Shown: piece by piece, positions 28,993-38,546 of the stretch
Layout: each line of letters begins with the position of its first letter
Position numbering within the stretch: the first letter of the stretch is position 1
NCBI RefSeq assembly: GCF_020526085.1
Contig: NZ_CP084874.1
Location: 4,278,001 to 4,342,000, forward strand
Length of the DNA: 64,000 nucleotides
DNA from: Klebsiella africana
Lineage (GTDB): Bacteria; Pseudomonadota; Gammaproteobacteria; Enterobacterales; Enterobacteriaceae
Direction: 5' to 3'
Notes under the pieces: model-generated
The model's input: the letters and a program-made list of their open reading frames with translations, nothing else
Database searches by the model: none
Told to the model about the DNA's origin: nothing
Program-made: the position numbers and the translations under genes

Positions 28993-29028
28993 TAAAAATG
29001 CCCGGTGATGCAATGTTCACCGGGCATT
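28993..29028 (-). terminator. Intrinsic terminator of acnB
   Basis: An 11-bp perfect stem (AATGCCCGGTG with CACCGGGCATT) is followed on the minus strand by TTTTTATT. It lies 44 bases past the acnB stop, in front of yacL. Confidence 0.88.
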
Positions 29029-29071
29029 GGAGAGTTTATCGCCAACCGGTCAGCCGGGCTGACCGAATGGT

Positions 29072-31669
29072 TTACACCGCGGTCTGGAAGATCACGCCGT
29101 CAGCTTTTTCAGTGTACTGATCCAGCTGGTTGAAGTTCAGATAACGGTAGGTATCTTCCGCCGTCTTATCCACCTGCGCCACGAAGTTCTGGTACTCTTC
29201 CGGCGTCGGCAGTTTGCCGAGCAGAGAAGCCACCGCTGCCAGTTCGGCAGAGGCCAGATAGACGTTAGCGCCGGTACCTAAACGGTTCGGGAAGTTACGG
29301 GTGGAGGTGGAGACCACCGTCGCACCGTCGGCCACGCGCGCCTGGTTACCCATACACAGGGAACAGCCAGGGATTTCGATACGCGCCCCGCTCTTACCAA
29401 ACACGCTGTAGTAGCCCTCTTCGGTCAGTTGCGCGGCGTCCATACGGGTTGGCGGCGCCACCCACAGGCGAGTCGGCAGTTGGCCTTTATGGCTGTCCAG
29501 CAGTTTACCAGCCGCACGGAAGTGACCAATGTTGGTCATGCAAGAGCCGATGAATACTTCGTCAATCTTCTCGCCCTGCACGTCAGACAGCAGACGGGCA
29601 TCGTCCGGATCGTTCGGCGCGCACAGGATTGGCTCTTTGATATCCGCCAGATCGATGTCGATCACTGCCGCGTATTCCGCGTCAGCATCGGCTTCCAGCA
29701 GCTGCGGATCCGCCAGCCATTTTTCCATGCCCTGGATACGGCGTTCCAGGGTACGGCGGTCGCCGTAGCCTTCGGCGATCATCCACTTCAGCAGGACGAT
29801 GTTGGAGTTCAGATACTCAACGATCGGCTCTTTGTTCAGCTTGATGGTGCAGCCTGCGGCAGAACGCTCAGCGGAAGCATCGGTCAACTCGAACGCCTGC
29901 TCGACTTTCAGATCCGGCAGACCTTCGATCTCAAGGATGCGACCAGAGAAGATGTTTTTCTTACCTTTCTTCTCAACGGTCAGCAGGCCCTGCTTGATGG
30001 CGTACAGCGGGATAGCGTGGACCAGGTCACGCAGGGTGATCCCCGGCTGCATTTTGCCTTTGAAGCGTACCAGCACCGACTCCGGCATATCCAGCGGCAT
30101 CACGCCGGTCGCGGCGGCGAAGGCCACCAGACCAGAGCCCGCCGGGAAGGAGATGCCGATTGGGAAACGGGTGTGGGAGTCACCACCGGTACCCACGGTA
30201 TCCGGCAGCAGCATGCGGTTCAGCCAGGAGTGAATCACGCCATCGCCCGGACGCAGCGAAACACCGCCACGGTTCATAATGAAGTCCGGCAGAGTATGAT
30301 GCGTGGTGACGTCAACCGGCTTCGGATAGGCCGCGGTGTGGCAGAAGGACTGCATCACCAGGTCAGCGGAGAAGCCCAGGCACGCCAGATCTTTCAGTTC
30401 ATCACGGGTCATTGGACCGGTGGTGTCCTGAGAACCGACGGAGGTCATTTTCGGCTCGCAGTAGGCGCCCGGACGGATACCGGCAACGCCGCAGGCGCGG
30501 CCAACCATTTTCTGCGCCAGCGAGAAACCGCGGCTGCTTTCCGCTACGTCTTTCGCCTGACGGAAGACATCGCTGTGCGGCAGGCCCAGCGCTTCGCGCG
30601 CTTTGGTGGTCAGGCCGCGACCGATGATCAGCGGAATACGGCCGCCGGCGCGCACTTCGTCGATCAGCACATCGGTTTTCAGCTCGAAGCTGGCCAGCAG
30701 TTCGTTGGTTTCGTGGTTACGCACTTCACCTTTGAACGGGTAAACGTCAATCACGTCGCCCATGTTCAGGTTTGACACATCCACTTCGATAGGCAGCGCG
30801 CCCGCATCTTCCATGGTGTTGAAGAAGATTGGTGCGATTTTGCCGCCCAGGCACAGGCCGCCGCCGCGCTTGTTCGGCACGTTCGGGATATCGTCGCCCA
30901 TAAACCACAGCACCGAGTTGGTCGCGGATTTACGCGAGGAACCGGTACCGACCACGTCGCCGACGTAGGCCAGCGGATAGCCTTTCTGCTGCAGGGCTTC
31001 GATCTGTTTGATCGGGCCAACCACGCCCGGCTGATCCGGTTCAATACCTTCGCGGGCGTTTTTCAGCATGGCCAGCGCGTGCAGCGGGATATCCGGGCGC
31101 GACCAGGCATCCGGCGCGGGAGAGAGATCATCGGTGTTGGTTTCGCCGGTGACCTTGAAGACGGTAACCGTGATTTTTTCTGCCAGCTGCGGACGGTTCA
31201 GGAACCACTCAGCGTCAGCCCAGGATTGCATGACCTGTTTAGCGTGCTCGTTACCTGCTTTGGCTTTCTCTTCTACATCGTAGAAGTTATCAAACATCAG
31301 CAGGGTATGAGACAGCGCTTTCGCGGCAATCGGCGCCAGTTTCGCGTCGTCCAGCGCATCGATCAGCGGATGAATGTTGTAACCACCCTGCATGGTGCCC
31401 AGCAGTTCAACGGCTTTTTCAGGGGTTACCAGGGGGGAGGTTGCTTCGCCCTTGGCAATCGCGGCAAGGAATCCAGCTTTCACATAGGCGGCTTCGTCGA
31501 CGCCCGGCGGTACACGGTTAATCAGCAGGTCTAACAGGAATTCTTCTTCGCCCGCAGGCGGGTTTTTCAGCAGTTCTACCAGCGCGGCCATTTGGGTTGC
31601 ATCTAAGGGTTTGGCAACAATCCCCATGGCGGCACGCTCAGCTACGTGCTTACGGTATTCTTCTAGCAC
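29072..31669 (-). CDS. acnB: Aconitate hydratase B / 2-methylisocitrate dehydratase AcnB
   Basis: An 865-residue [4Fe-4S] enzyme of the TCA cycle that isomerises citrate and isocitrate. The cluster cysteines are in [10 protein letters not shown] and [10 protein letters not shown]. The HEAT-like N-terminal domain ([17 protein letters not shown]) and swivel domain precede the catalytic core, the AcnB-specific order. Without its cluster, E. coli AcnB binds mRNA, a possible second role. A promoter candidate lies at 31847-31875. Confidence 0.98.
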   Translation of the reverse strand: MLEEYRKHVAERAAMGIVAKPLDATQMAALVELLKNPPAGEEEFLLDLLINRVPPGVDEAAYVKAGFLAAIAKGEATSPLVTPEKAVELLGTMQGGYNIHPLIDALDDAKLAPIAAKALSHTLLMFDNFYDVEEKAKAGNEHAKQVMQSWADAEWFLNRPQLAEKITVTVFKVTGETNTDDLSPAPDAWSRPDIPLHALAMLKNAREGIEPDQPGVVGPIKQIEALQQKGYPLAYVGDVVGTGSSRKSATNSVLWFMGDDIPNVPNKRGGGLCLGGKIAPIFFNTMEDAGALPIEVDVSNLNMGDVIDVYPFKGEVRNHETNELLASFELKTDVLIDEVRAGGRIPLIIGRGLTTKAREALGLPHSDVFRQAKDVAESSRGFSLAQKMVGRACGVAGIRPGAYCEPKMTSVGSQDTTGPMTRDELKDLACLGFSADLVMQSFCHTAAYPKPVDVTTHHTLPDFIMNRGGVSLRPGDGVIHSWLNRMLLPDTVGTGGDSHTRFPIGISFPAGSGLVAFAAATGVMPLDMPESVLVRFKGKMQPGITLRDLVHAIPLYAIKQGLLTVEKKGKKNIFSGRILEIEGLPDLKVEQAFELTDASAERSAAGCTIKLNKEPIVEYLNSNIVLLKWMIAEGYGDRRTLERRIQGMEKWLADPQLLEADADAEYAAVIDIDLADIKEPILCAPNDPDDARLLSDVQGEKIDEVFIGSCMTNIGHFRAAGKLLDSHKGQLPTRLWVAPPTRMDAAQLTEEGYYSVFGKSGARIEIPGCSLCMGNQARVADGATVVSTSTRNFPNRLGTGANVYLASAELAAVASLLGKLPTPEEYQNFVAQVDKTAEDTYRYLNFNQLDQYTEKADGVIFQTAV

Positions 31670-32101
31670 GACGGTTCTCCTCGCTTCTCATTGTCATAAT
31701 GCGGCCTACACGTCTTCTATCAATCTGCTTCGGTATTGGCTTCGTTTGCCGCGTGACGCATCTTGAAGGATTTAGTGGCTGGGCGATTTTCTTCACGCTC
31801 CTGTGAGACAGCAGTTTGTAGGGTAAATGCCCGATACCGCGTCGGCAGCATAGCAGGATTTTTGAAAGGTGTTAATCTGTTTACAAAAAAGCAACATTAA
31901 AATTTAGCTGAATCGTTAAGGGCAGGATATTGCAGGCTTTCTGTTCAAATCCCGCGACAAAAATTCCTGTTCGCATACAACGCTACGGGTCGATCCCAAC
32001 AATAATCAATAAAAAGCCGTACCGCATACCTATACTCAGCAGACGAGCCGTTTTCGCCGATACTTAAGCGAGATGGGTTACCTTTTGGGTCAGGAGCTTC
32101 C
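31670..32101. other. Intergenic region between acnB and yacH
   Basis: This 432-base divergent region is more AT-rich than its flanks, especially 31860-32020. It contains the acnB promoter candidate. For yacH, TATACT at 32031 is a possible -10 with no good -35. I see no small gene or structured RNA. Confidence 0.6.
31847..31875 (-). promoter_or_regulatory. Candidate sigma-70 promoter of acnB
   Basis: On the minus strand TTAACA (31875-31870), a 17-base spacer and TATGCT (31852-31847) lie about 180 bases before the acnB ATG. This implies a 5' leader of roughly 170 bases. Confidence 0.6.
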
Positions 32102-33700
32102 ATGTCACTGCCGTTCAAACCCCATATTATCGCCCTGCTCTGTAGCGCTGGCTTACTCGCGGCGGCGGGAACACTCTATGTGCAAAGCCGAACCCCGGCG
32201 ACGATCGCTGAACCGCCAGCCCAGCCAGCGCCCGCAGCGTCGACGACGCAGCCGGTGACCACCACCTACACCCAGGCGCAAATTGATCAGTGGGTCGCGC
32301 CTATCGCGCTCTACCCGGACAGTCTGCTGTCGCAGGTGTTGATGGCCTCCACTTATCCCGACAACGTCATGCAGGCGGTCCAGTGGTCCCAGGATAATCC
32401 CGCCATGAAAGGGGATGCGGCGGTTCAGGCGGTTGCCAGCCAGCCGTGGGACCCTAGCGTCAAATCCCTTGTCGCTTTTCCTGCCCTGCTGGCGATGATG
32501 GGCGAAAATCCGCCCTGGGTGGAGAACCTCGGCAATGCATTTTTGGCCCAGCCGCATGATGTGATGGATTCAGTGCAGCGCCTGCGCGCCATTGCCCAAC
32601 AGACCGGGACGCTCAAATCCACACCGCAGCAGAAAGTGATTGTCACCCCTGCCGCACCGGCCCCCAGCAGCAACAGCACGGTAGCAACCTCAACCGCCCA
32701 CACAGCGGCGCCTGCGCCCACGCAGGTCATTAAAATAGAGCCGACCAATCCACAGGTGGTCTATGTTCCCAGCTATAACCCCTCCACCGTCTATGGTACC
32801 TGGCCGAACAGCGCCTATCCGCCGGTCTATCTGCCGCCCCCTCCTGGGGAGCAGTTTACCGATAGCTTCGTCAAAGGCTTCGGTTACAGCCTCGGCGTGG
32901 CCACTACCTGGGCGTTATTTAGCAGTATCGACTGGGATGATGATGATGACCACCACCATCACGATGACGACTATCACCACGGCGATTACTCACATAATGG
33001 TGATAACATCAATATTAATGTAAATAATTTCAATCATATAACCGGAGAAAACCTGCCGGGCAACCACGTTAACTGGCAGCACAATCCTGCCTATCGCGGA
33101 CACACACCGTATCCCGATAATACGGTAGCTCAGCGCTTCCATCAGACCAACGTTTCCGGCGGACTGAGCGCGACCCAACATGCGCCAGTCGATCGCGAAG
33201 CGCAGCGCCAGGCAGCGATGACCCAGCTGCAGCATAACGTACCGACGGCCACAGCGGGCAACCTGGCGGCAAACAACGCCTCACGCGATGCCCAGCGTCA
33301 GGCTGCTTCGGCGCAGCTGAAGCAAGCCACCCAGCGCAGTAATTACCGCGGTTACGACAGTACGCCTCAGCAACGTCGCGAGGCGGCAAAAACGCAGCTG
33401 AAAAATCCCACGCCGCAGCAACAGCAGCGTCGGGAAGCCGCCAGGAGCCACGAGCAGAACCGTACACCTCAGCAGCAGCAGCGCCGGCAGCAGCTCCAGT
33501 CCGCCACCCCAGCCCAGCGTCAGCAGACGGTCAGCCATCTGCGCGCCAACGCCCTTAGCGGCAACGAAAGCCGCGCTCCCTCCTGGCAAGCACAACAGGA
33601 ACGAGGACTGCAAAGCCGCCAGTTTTCCGGCGTAAACCGCGAGTCACGCGACGGCGCCAGAGAGCGTTTTTCCGAACACCATGAACTGCGCCGTCGCTAA
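32102..33700 (+). CDS. yacH: DUF3300 family protein YacH
   Basis: A 532-residue envelope protein with an N-terminal hydrophobic segment (IIALLCSAGLLAAAGTLYV, no canonical lipobox) and the DUF3300 domain (about 56-270: WVAPIALYPDSLLSQVLMAS, IEPTNPQVVYVPSYNP). Residues 277-301 form an Asp/His run (DWDDDDDHHHHDDD) that could bind metal. The tail is a Gln/Arg-rich low-complexity region with repeated REAQRQAAMTQL-like units. E. coli has its yacH between lpd and acnB too, in the same relative orientation. The function is unknown; the metal idea is inference. Confidence 0.85.
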   Translation: MSLPFKPHIIALLCSAGLLAAAGTLYVQSRTPATIAEPPAQPAPAASTTQPVTTTYTQAQIDQWVAPIALYPDSLLSQVLMASTYPDNVMQAVQWSQDNPAMKGDAAVQAVASQPWDPSVKSLVAFPALLAMMGENPPWVENLGNAFLAQPHDVMDSVQRLRAIAQQTGTLKSTPQQKVIVTPAAPAPSSNSTVATSTAHTAAPAPTQVIKIEPTNPQVVYVPSYNPSTVYGTWPNSAYPPVYLPPPPGEQFTDSFVKGFGYSLGVATTWALFSSIDWDDDDDHHHHDDDYHHGDYSHNGDNININVNNFNHITGENLPGNHVNWQHNPAYRGHTPYPDNTVAQRFHQTNVSGGLSATQHAPVDREAQRQAAMTQLQHNVPTATAGNLAANNASRDAQRQAASAQLKQATQRSNYRGYDSTPQQRREAAKTQLKNPTPQQQQRREAARSHEQNRTPQQQQRRQQLQSATPAQRQQTVSHLRANALSGNESRAPSWQAQQERGLQSRQFSGVNRESRDGARERFSEHHELRRR

Positions 33701-33711
33701 GGATGAGCAGA

Positions 33712-34512
33712 ATGAGAAACCCATTACCCGTCGCCCTGTTCACATTACTGCTGTCGCCGCTTGCCGCCTTCGCCCAGCAGCAGTTTGCCTCGCCGGAGCA
33801 GGCAGCGACTGCGCTGGCCGAAGCGATCAGCCAGCCAAATGAGGCCGCGCTGAGCGAAGTACTCGGCGATAACTGGCAGCAATTTTTACCCACCGATGGG
33901 ATCGACCCCACGGCCGTCGACCGCTTTCGACGTGACTGGCAGGTGAAACATGTCATCGTCCAGCAGGGTGATAAAGCCTGGCTCGATGTCGGCAGCGAGG
34001 CATGGCGTCTGCCTGTGCCCATCGTAAAAGCACCGAAGGGTTGGCGCTTTGATATGGCCGCAGGCGAAGAGGAGATCCTCACTCGCGCCATAGGCCGCAA
34101 TGAGCTGTCAGCGATCGCCGCCATGCACGCCTACGTTGATGCCCAGCAGGATTACTATCAACTGAATCACCGCTGGGCACAGAAAATCATCAGCAGTGAA
34201 GGCAAAAAAGATGGTTTGTACTGGCCGACATCGCCTGGCGAAGCGCCAAGTCCGCTTGGCCCGGCCTTCAGCCCGACGGAGCCCGGCAGCGGTTATCATG
34301 GCTACCGCTTCCGGATGATTGCGGGTCGCGATGACCAGAGCGTCGCCCTGCTGGCGTGGCCAGTGGAGTGGGGAGAAACTGGCGTGATGAGTTTTATGAT
34401 CGATCAGCACGATACGGTCTATCAGGCCAATCTCGGTGAAGAGAGTGCCGTAAAAGCACAGGCGATTACGCACTTTGCACCTGACGCCGGCTGGCAGGTG
34501 GTGAAACCATAA
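33712..34512 (+). CDS. DUF2950 family secreted protein
   Basis: A 266-residue protein with a Sec signal (PLPVALFTLLLSPLAAFA-QQQF) and the DUF2950 body: FASPEQAATALAEAI, DFMAAGEEE-like FDMAAGEEEILTRAIGRNEL, and HGYRFRMI near the end. DUF2950 genes are often found beside DUF3300 genes, as here 11 bases after yacH, so the two probably act together in the envelope. ATG 33712 has AAGGA eight bases upstream; an ATG at 33703 is too close to it. E. coli K-12 has no DUF2950 gene at this place. Function unknown. Confidence 0.82.
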   Translation: MRNPLPVALFTLLLSPLAAFAQQQFASPEQAATALAEAISQPNEAALSEVLGDNWQQFLPTDGIDPTAVDRFRRDWQVKHVIVQQGDKAWLDVGSEAWRLPVPIVKAPKGWRFDMAAGEEEILTRAIGRNELSAIAAMHAYVDAQQDYYQLNHRWAQKIISSEGKKDGLYWPTSPGEAPSPLGPAFSPTEPGSGYHGYRFRMIAGRDDQSVALLAWPVEWGETGVMSFMIDQHDTVYQANLGEESAVKAQAITHFAPDAGWQVVKP

Positions 34513-34513
34513 A

Positions 34514-34548
34514 AAACGCCCGGTTGCTTGCATGCAACCGGGCGTTTT
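34514..34548. terminator. Terminator after the DUF2950 gene
   Basis: AACGCCCGGTTGC pairs with GCAACCGGGCGTT, followed by TTATAT on the plus strand and TTTTTATGG on the minus strand. It can serve both the DUF2950 gene and the small convergent gene that ends at 34557. Confidence 0.88.
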
Positions 34549-34556
34549 ATATTCGC

Positions 34557-34841
34557 TTAGCCCTGATGAGGCATCAGAGAAGGATCGCCGGCAAACGCCG
34601 GTTTAGTGCTGGATAATGCCGCTTCGTCAGCGCTGATGCTGCCAGAGTTTGCCGCCCATACCCCTTCATTGGTCTTCGTCACCTGCTGATGCTGGGCATT
34701 CAGATCCTGGCCCATCGCCGCAATGTGGGTCGTTTCAGTACCGCCGCTGTTGTCCGCCCAGGGAATGTTGGCGTCAGCGGCGCAGGCCACGCCGGTAAAA
34801 AATATTGCAGCGACCAGCGCTGTGGTTAAAAAGCGTTTCAT
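34557..34841 (-). CDS. Small predicted secreted protein, unknown function
   Basis: A 94-residue protein with a signal peptide (MKRFLTTALVAAIFFTGVACA-ADAN). The mature part is about 73 residues, rich in Ala, Asn, Ser and Thr, with tryptophans in NIPWADNSGG and EGVWAANSG, two similar blocks that may be an internal repeat. ATG 34841 has GAGGT at a good distance; a further upstream in-frame ATG (34853) does not. It converges on the DUF2950 gene and shares its terminator. I do not recognise a family. Confidence 0.7.
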   Translation of the reverse strand: MKRFLTTALVAAIFFTGVACAADANIPWADNSGGTETTHIAAMGQDLNAQHQQVTKTNEGVWAANSGSISADEAALSSTKPAFAGDPSLMPHQG

Positions 34842-34953
34842 CTCACACCTCATCGATATCGTTAACTACCTAAAAGTTTACCGAGTGACTATTTTCAAAG
34901 TATGTATAAGGTGTGGCGGTTTATGAACAGCGACATAGTTCTAAACATCAGGC

Positions 34954-34980
34954 ATAAAAAAAGCGGCTCCGGGAGCCGCT
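34954..34980 (-). terminator. Intrinsic terminator of lpd
   Basis: AGCGGCT and AGCCGCT form the stem around CCGGG, followed on the minus strand by TTTTTTTATGCC. It begins 25 bases after the lpd stop. Confidence 0.88.
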
Positions 34981-35005
34981 TATGCTTTTTGCCTGAAAGA
35001 AAAAG

Positions 35006-36430
35006 TTACTTTTTCTTCGCTTTGGCGTTTGGCAGGTCGGTGATGCTGCCTTCGAAGACTTCTGCCGCCAGGCCAACGGACTCGTGCAGAGTCGGGTGAG
35101 CGTGGATAGTCAGGGCGATGTCTTCCGCGTCGCAGCCCATTTCGATAGCCAGACCGATCTCGCCCAGCAGCTCGCCGCCGTTGGTGCCGACAATCGCGCC
35201 GCCGATAACACGGTGGGTCTCTTTGTCGAAGATCAGTTTGGTCATACCGTCTGCACAGTCGGAAGCGATAGCACGGCCGGAAGCCGCCCACGGGAAGGTG
35301 GCAGTTTCGTAGCTGATGCCTTTCTCTTTCGCTTCTTTCTCAGTCAGGCCAACCCATGCCACTTCTGGTTCAGTGTAAGCGATGGACGGGATCACTTTCG
35401 GATCGAAGTAGTGTTTCAGGCCGGAAATAACTTCTGCGGCAACGTGACCTTCATGGACACCTTTGTGCGCCAGCATCGGCTGACCGACGATATCGCCGAT
35501 AGCAAAGATGTGCGGCACGTTGGTGCGCATTTGTTTGTCAACGCGGATGAAGCCGCGATCGTCCACTTCCACGCCAGCTTTACCTGCATCGAGGTTTTTG
35601 CCGTTCGGTACGCGACCGATAGCGACCAGCACCGCGTCGTAACGCTGCGCTTCCGCCGGGGCTTTTTTGCCTTCCATGGAAACGTAAATACCGTCTTCTT
35701 TCGCTTCAACGGCTGTGACTTTGGTTTCCAGCATCAGGTTGAATTTCTTGCTGATGCGTTTAGTGAAGACTTTAACGACGTCTTTATCGGCAGCCGGGAT
35801 AACCTGGTCGAACATTTCCACCACGTCAATCTCTGAACCCAGCGCATGGTATACGGTACCCATTTCCAGACCGATGATACCACCGCCCATAACCAGCATG
35901 CGTTTCGGTACGGATTTCAGTTCCAGCGCGTCGGTGGAATCCCATACGCGCGGATCTTCATGCGGGATAAACGGCAGCTGAATCGGACGGGAACCCGCCG
36001 CGATGATCGCGTTGTCGAAGTTGATGACGGTTTTGCCGTTCTCGCCTTCCACTTCCAGGGTGTTAGCGCCGGTAAATTTACCCAGACCGTTAACCACCTT
36101 CACTTTACGACCTTTGGCCATGCCAGCCAGACCACCGGTCAGCTGAGTGATGACTTTTTCTTTCCAGGTGCGGATCTTGTCAATGTCAGTTTTCGGTTCG
36201 CCGAAAACGATGCCGTGTTCGGCCAGCGCTTTCGCTTCTTCGATAACTTTTGCTACGTGCAGCAGCGCTTTAGAAGGGATACAACCCACGTTCAGACAAA
36301 CACCACCGAGGGTGCTGTAACGTTCTACGATGACGGTTTCCAGACCTAAATCAGCGCAACGGAAGGCTGCAGAGTAACCTGCGGGGCCTGCCCCAAGTAC
36401 CACGACCTGAGTTTTGATTTCAGTACTCAT
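35006..36430 (-). CDS. lpd: Dihydrolipoyl dehydrogenase Lpd (E3)
   Basis: A 474-residue FAD enzyme that reoxidises lipoamide with NAD+. It is shared by the pyruvate and 2-oxoglutarate dehydrogenases and the glycine cleavage system. Motifs are VVLGAGPAGYSAAFR (FAD), the redox disulfide GGVCLNVGCIPSK, MGGGIIGLEMG (NAD) and the catalytic HAHPTLHES near the C-terminus. ATG 36430 gives MSTEIKTQ as in E. coli; a second ATG directly before it (36433) is possible. A gap of about 200 bases to aceF, with a terminator, allows separate transcription. Confidence 0.98.
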   Translation of the reverse strand: MSTEIKTQVVVLGAGPAGYSAAFRCADLGLETVIVERYSTLGGVCLNVGCIPSKALLHVAKVIEEAKALAEHGIVFGEPKTDIDKIRTWKEKVITQLTGGLAGMAKGRKVKVVNGLGKFTGANTLEVEGENGKTVINFDNAIIAAGSRPIQLPFIPHEDPRVWDSTDALELKSVPKRMLVMGGGIIGLEMGTVYHALGSEIDVVEMFDQVIPAADKDVVKVFTKRISKKFNLMLETKVTAVEAKEDGIYVSMEGKKAPAEAQRYDAVLVAIGRVPNGKNLDAGKAGVEVDDRGFIRVDKQMRTNVPHIFAIGDIVGQPMLAHKGVHEGHVAAEVISGLKHYFDPKVIPSIAYTEPEVAWVGLTEKEAKEKGISYETATFPWAASGRAIASDCADGMTKLIFDKETHRVIGGAIVGTNGGELLGEIGLAIEMGCDAEDIALTIHAHPTLHESVGLAAEVFEGSITDLPNAKAKKK

Positions 36431-36604
36431 CATGACCTCTGTAATTTATATCCGGCGGGTCTGACGCTATTATTCTTACGCCCAAGTCCACCGGGACGTT
36501 CTATCCGCGTGTATTTTACAAAATTGTTAACAATTTTTAAACAACAAACGGCAAACGATTTTGTCCTTTGTTGCTGATAATCCCCAACAGCCTGAGGTTA
36601 TCAG

Positions 36605-36633
36605 AAAAAAGCCGGCCGTCAGGCCGGCTTTTT
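36605..36633. terminator. Terminator between aceF and lpd
   Basis: AAGCCGGCC (36609-36617) pairs with GGCCGGCTT (36622-36630) around GTCA, flanked by A6 and T5, so it works on both strands. It lies four bases past the aceF stop and would end the pdhR-aceE-aceF message before lpd, at least in part. Confidence 0.88.
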
Positions 36634-36636
36634 CGC

Positions 36637-38532
36637 TTACATCACCAGGCGGCGAATGTCGCTCAGGGTGTTGTTAATGATGGTAATGAAGCGGGCACCA
36701 TCAGCACCGTCGATGACGCGGTGGTCGAAGGACAGAGAGATCGGCAGCATCAGACGCGGCACGAACTCTTTACCATTCCATACCGGCTCCATCGCGGACT
36801 TAGACACGCCGAGGATGGCCACTTCCGGCGCGTTAACAATCGGCGCGAAGTGGGTGGTACCCAGGCCGCCGATGCTGGAGATGGTGAAGCAACCGCCCTG
36901 CATTTCGCCAGCCGTCAGTTTGCCATCGCGCGCTTTCTTCGAGATGGTGGTCAGTTCACGAGACAGCTCGGTGATGCTCTTCTTGTTCACGTCTTTAAAG
37001 ACCGGAACCACCAGACCGTTCGGGGTATCCACCGCCACACCGATGTTGATGTATTTCTTCAGCGTCAGGCGCTGGCCATCTTCGGAGAGCGAGCTGTTGA
37101 AGCGCGGCATCTGCTCAAGCGCAGCGGCAACGGCTTTCATGATGAAGACCACTGGAGTGAATTTCACGTCCAGTTTACGCTTCTCAGCTTCGGCATTCTG
37201 CTGCTTACGGAATGCTTCCAGATCGGTGATATCGGTTTTGTCGAAGTGGGTAACGTGCGGGATCATGACCCAGTTACGGCTCAGGTTAGCCCCAGAGATT
37301 TTCTGGATACGGCCCAGTTCCACTTCTTCGATTTCGCCGAACTTGCTGAAGTCAACCTTCGGCCATGGCAGCATGCCCGGGATACCGCCGCCAGCGGCAG
37401 CCGCCGGTGCGGATTCAGCGCGTTTAACCGCGTCTTTCACGTAAGCCTGAACGTCTTCGCGCAGGATACGACCTTTACGGCCGGTGCCTTTCACTTTCGC
37501 CAGGTTAACGCCGAACTCGCGCGCCAGGCGGCGAATCAGCGGGGTCGCGTGAACGTAGGCATCGTTTTCAGCGAATTCGCTTTTACCTTCTGCTTTCGCA
37601 GCCGGTGCCGCGGCAGGCTTAGCGGCCTGAGCCGGGGCAGCAGCCGGTGCCGGGGCAGCAGCCTGAGCCGGAGCAGCAGCAGGCGCAGCGCCTTCCACTT
37701 CGAAGACCATGATCAGGGAGCCGGTTTTGACTTTATCACCGGTGCTGATTTTAATCTCTTTAACGGTACCCGCAAACGGCGCCGGCACTTCCATAGACGC
37801 TTTATCACCTTCGACGGTGATCAGGGACTGTTCCGCCGCGACTTTATCGCCAACTTTAACCATCACTTCGGTGACTTCAACTTCGTCGCCGCCGATATCC
37901 GGTACGTTAACATCTTTCACGCCTGCGGCAGCAGTCGGAGCCGCAGCAGCCGGCGCGGCAGCCTGTGCCGGTGCGGCTGCAGGCGCAGCGCCCGCCACTT
38001 CGAAGATCATAATCAGGGAGCCGGTGGAAACTTTATCGCCGGTATTGATTTTAATCTCTTTGACGGTACCGGCGAACGGCGCCGGGACTTCCATAGAGGC
38101 TTTATCGCCTTCTACGGTGATCAGGGATTGCTCAGCGGCGATGGTGTCGCCTACTTTCACCATGATCTCGGTGACTTCAACTTCATCGCCGCCGATATCC
38201 GGGACGTGAACTTCTTTCGCTGCCGCGGCAGCCGCTGGAGCAGCAGCCGGAGCGGCTTCTTTCTTCTCTTCCTGCGCAGGTGCAGCGGCGGCTGCACCCT
38301 CGGCGGAATCGAAAATCATAATCAGTTTGCCAGTCTCGGTTTTGTCGCCGACGGAGACTTTAATCTCTTTCACGACGCCAGCCTGCGGAGACGGGACTTC
38401 CATAGAGGCTTTGTCGCCTTCTACGGTGATCAGCGACTGTTCAGCTTCTACTTTGTCGCCAACTTTGACCAGGATCTCGGTGATTTCAACTTCATCAGCC
38501 CCGATGTCCGGTACTTTGATTTCGATAGCCAT
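36637..38532 (-). CDS. aceF: Pyruvate dehydrogenase E2, dihydrolipoamide acetyltransferase AceF
   Basis: A 631-residue protein with three N-terminal lipoyl domains (each with the lipoylated lysine in GDKASMEVP), joined by Ala/Pro-rich linkers. A peripheral subunit-binding domain ([21 protein letters not shown], near 325-360) follows, then the catalytic core ending in [15 protein letters not shown]. It forms the core of the complex and transfers the acetyl group to CoA. It lies 14 bases after aceE. Lipoyl repeats give strong internal DNA similarity at about 37700-38530. Confidence 0.98.
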   Translation of the reverse strand: MAIEIKVPDIGADEVEITEILVKVGDKVEAEQSLITVEGDKASMEVPSPQAGVVKEIKVSVGDKTETGKLIMIFDSAEGAAAAAPAQEEKKEAAPAAAPAAAAAAKEVHVPDIGGDEVEVTEIMVKVGDTIAAEQSLITVEGDKASMEVPAPFAGTVKEIKINTGDKVSTGSLIMIFEVAGAAPAAAPAQAAAPAAAAPTAAAGVKDVNVPDIGGDEVEVTEVMVKVGDKVAAEQSLITVEGDKASMEVPAPFAGTVKEIKISTGDKVKTGSLIMVFEVEGAAPAAAPAQAAAPAPAAAPAQAAKPAAAPAAKAEGKSEFAENDAYVHATPLIRRLAREFGVNLAKVKGTGRKGRILREDVQAYVKDAVKRAESAPAAAAGGGIPGMLPWPKVDFSKFGEIEEVELGRIQKISGANLSRNWVMIPHVTHFDKTDITDLEAFRKQQNAEAEKRKLDVKFTPVVFIMKAVAAALEQMPRFNSSLSEDGQRLTLKKYINIGVAVDTPNGLVVPVFKDVNKKSITELSRELTTISKKARDGKLTAGEMQGGCFTISSIGGLGTTHFAPIVNAPEVAILGVSKSAMEPVWNGKEFVPRLMLPISLSFDHRVIDGADGARFITIINNTLSDIRRLVM

Positions 38533-38546
38533 TATTCTTTTACCTC

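Noticed and set aside
29429..30775. A 448-codon open frame opposite acnB
   Set aside because: Antisense shadow of acnB, low-complexity and without similarity to any family I know.
33360..33520. CAG-rich simple repeats in yacH, considered as a phase-variable tract
   Set aside because: The repeats are imperfect and in units of three, so slippage would not shift the frame. They encode a Gln/Arg-rich tail.
37700..38530. Strong direct repeats in DNA, considered as a repeat array
   Set aside because: They are the three lipoyl domains of AceF and their Ala/Pro linkers, not a CRISPR or mobile repeat.
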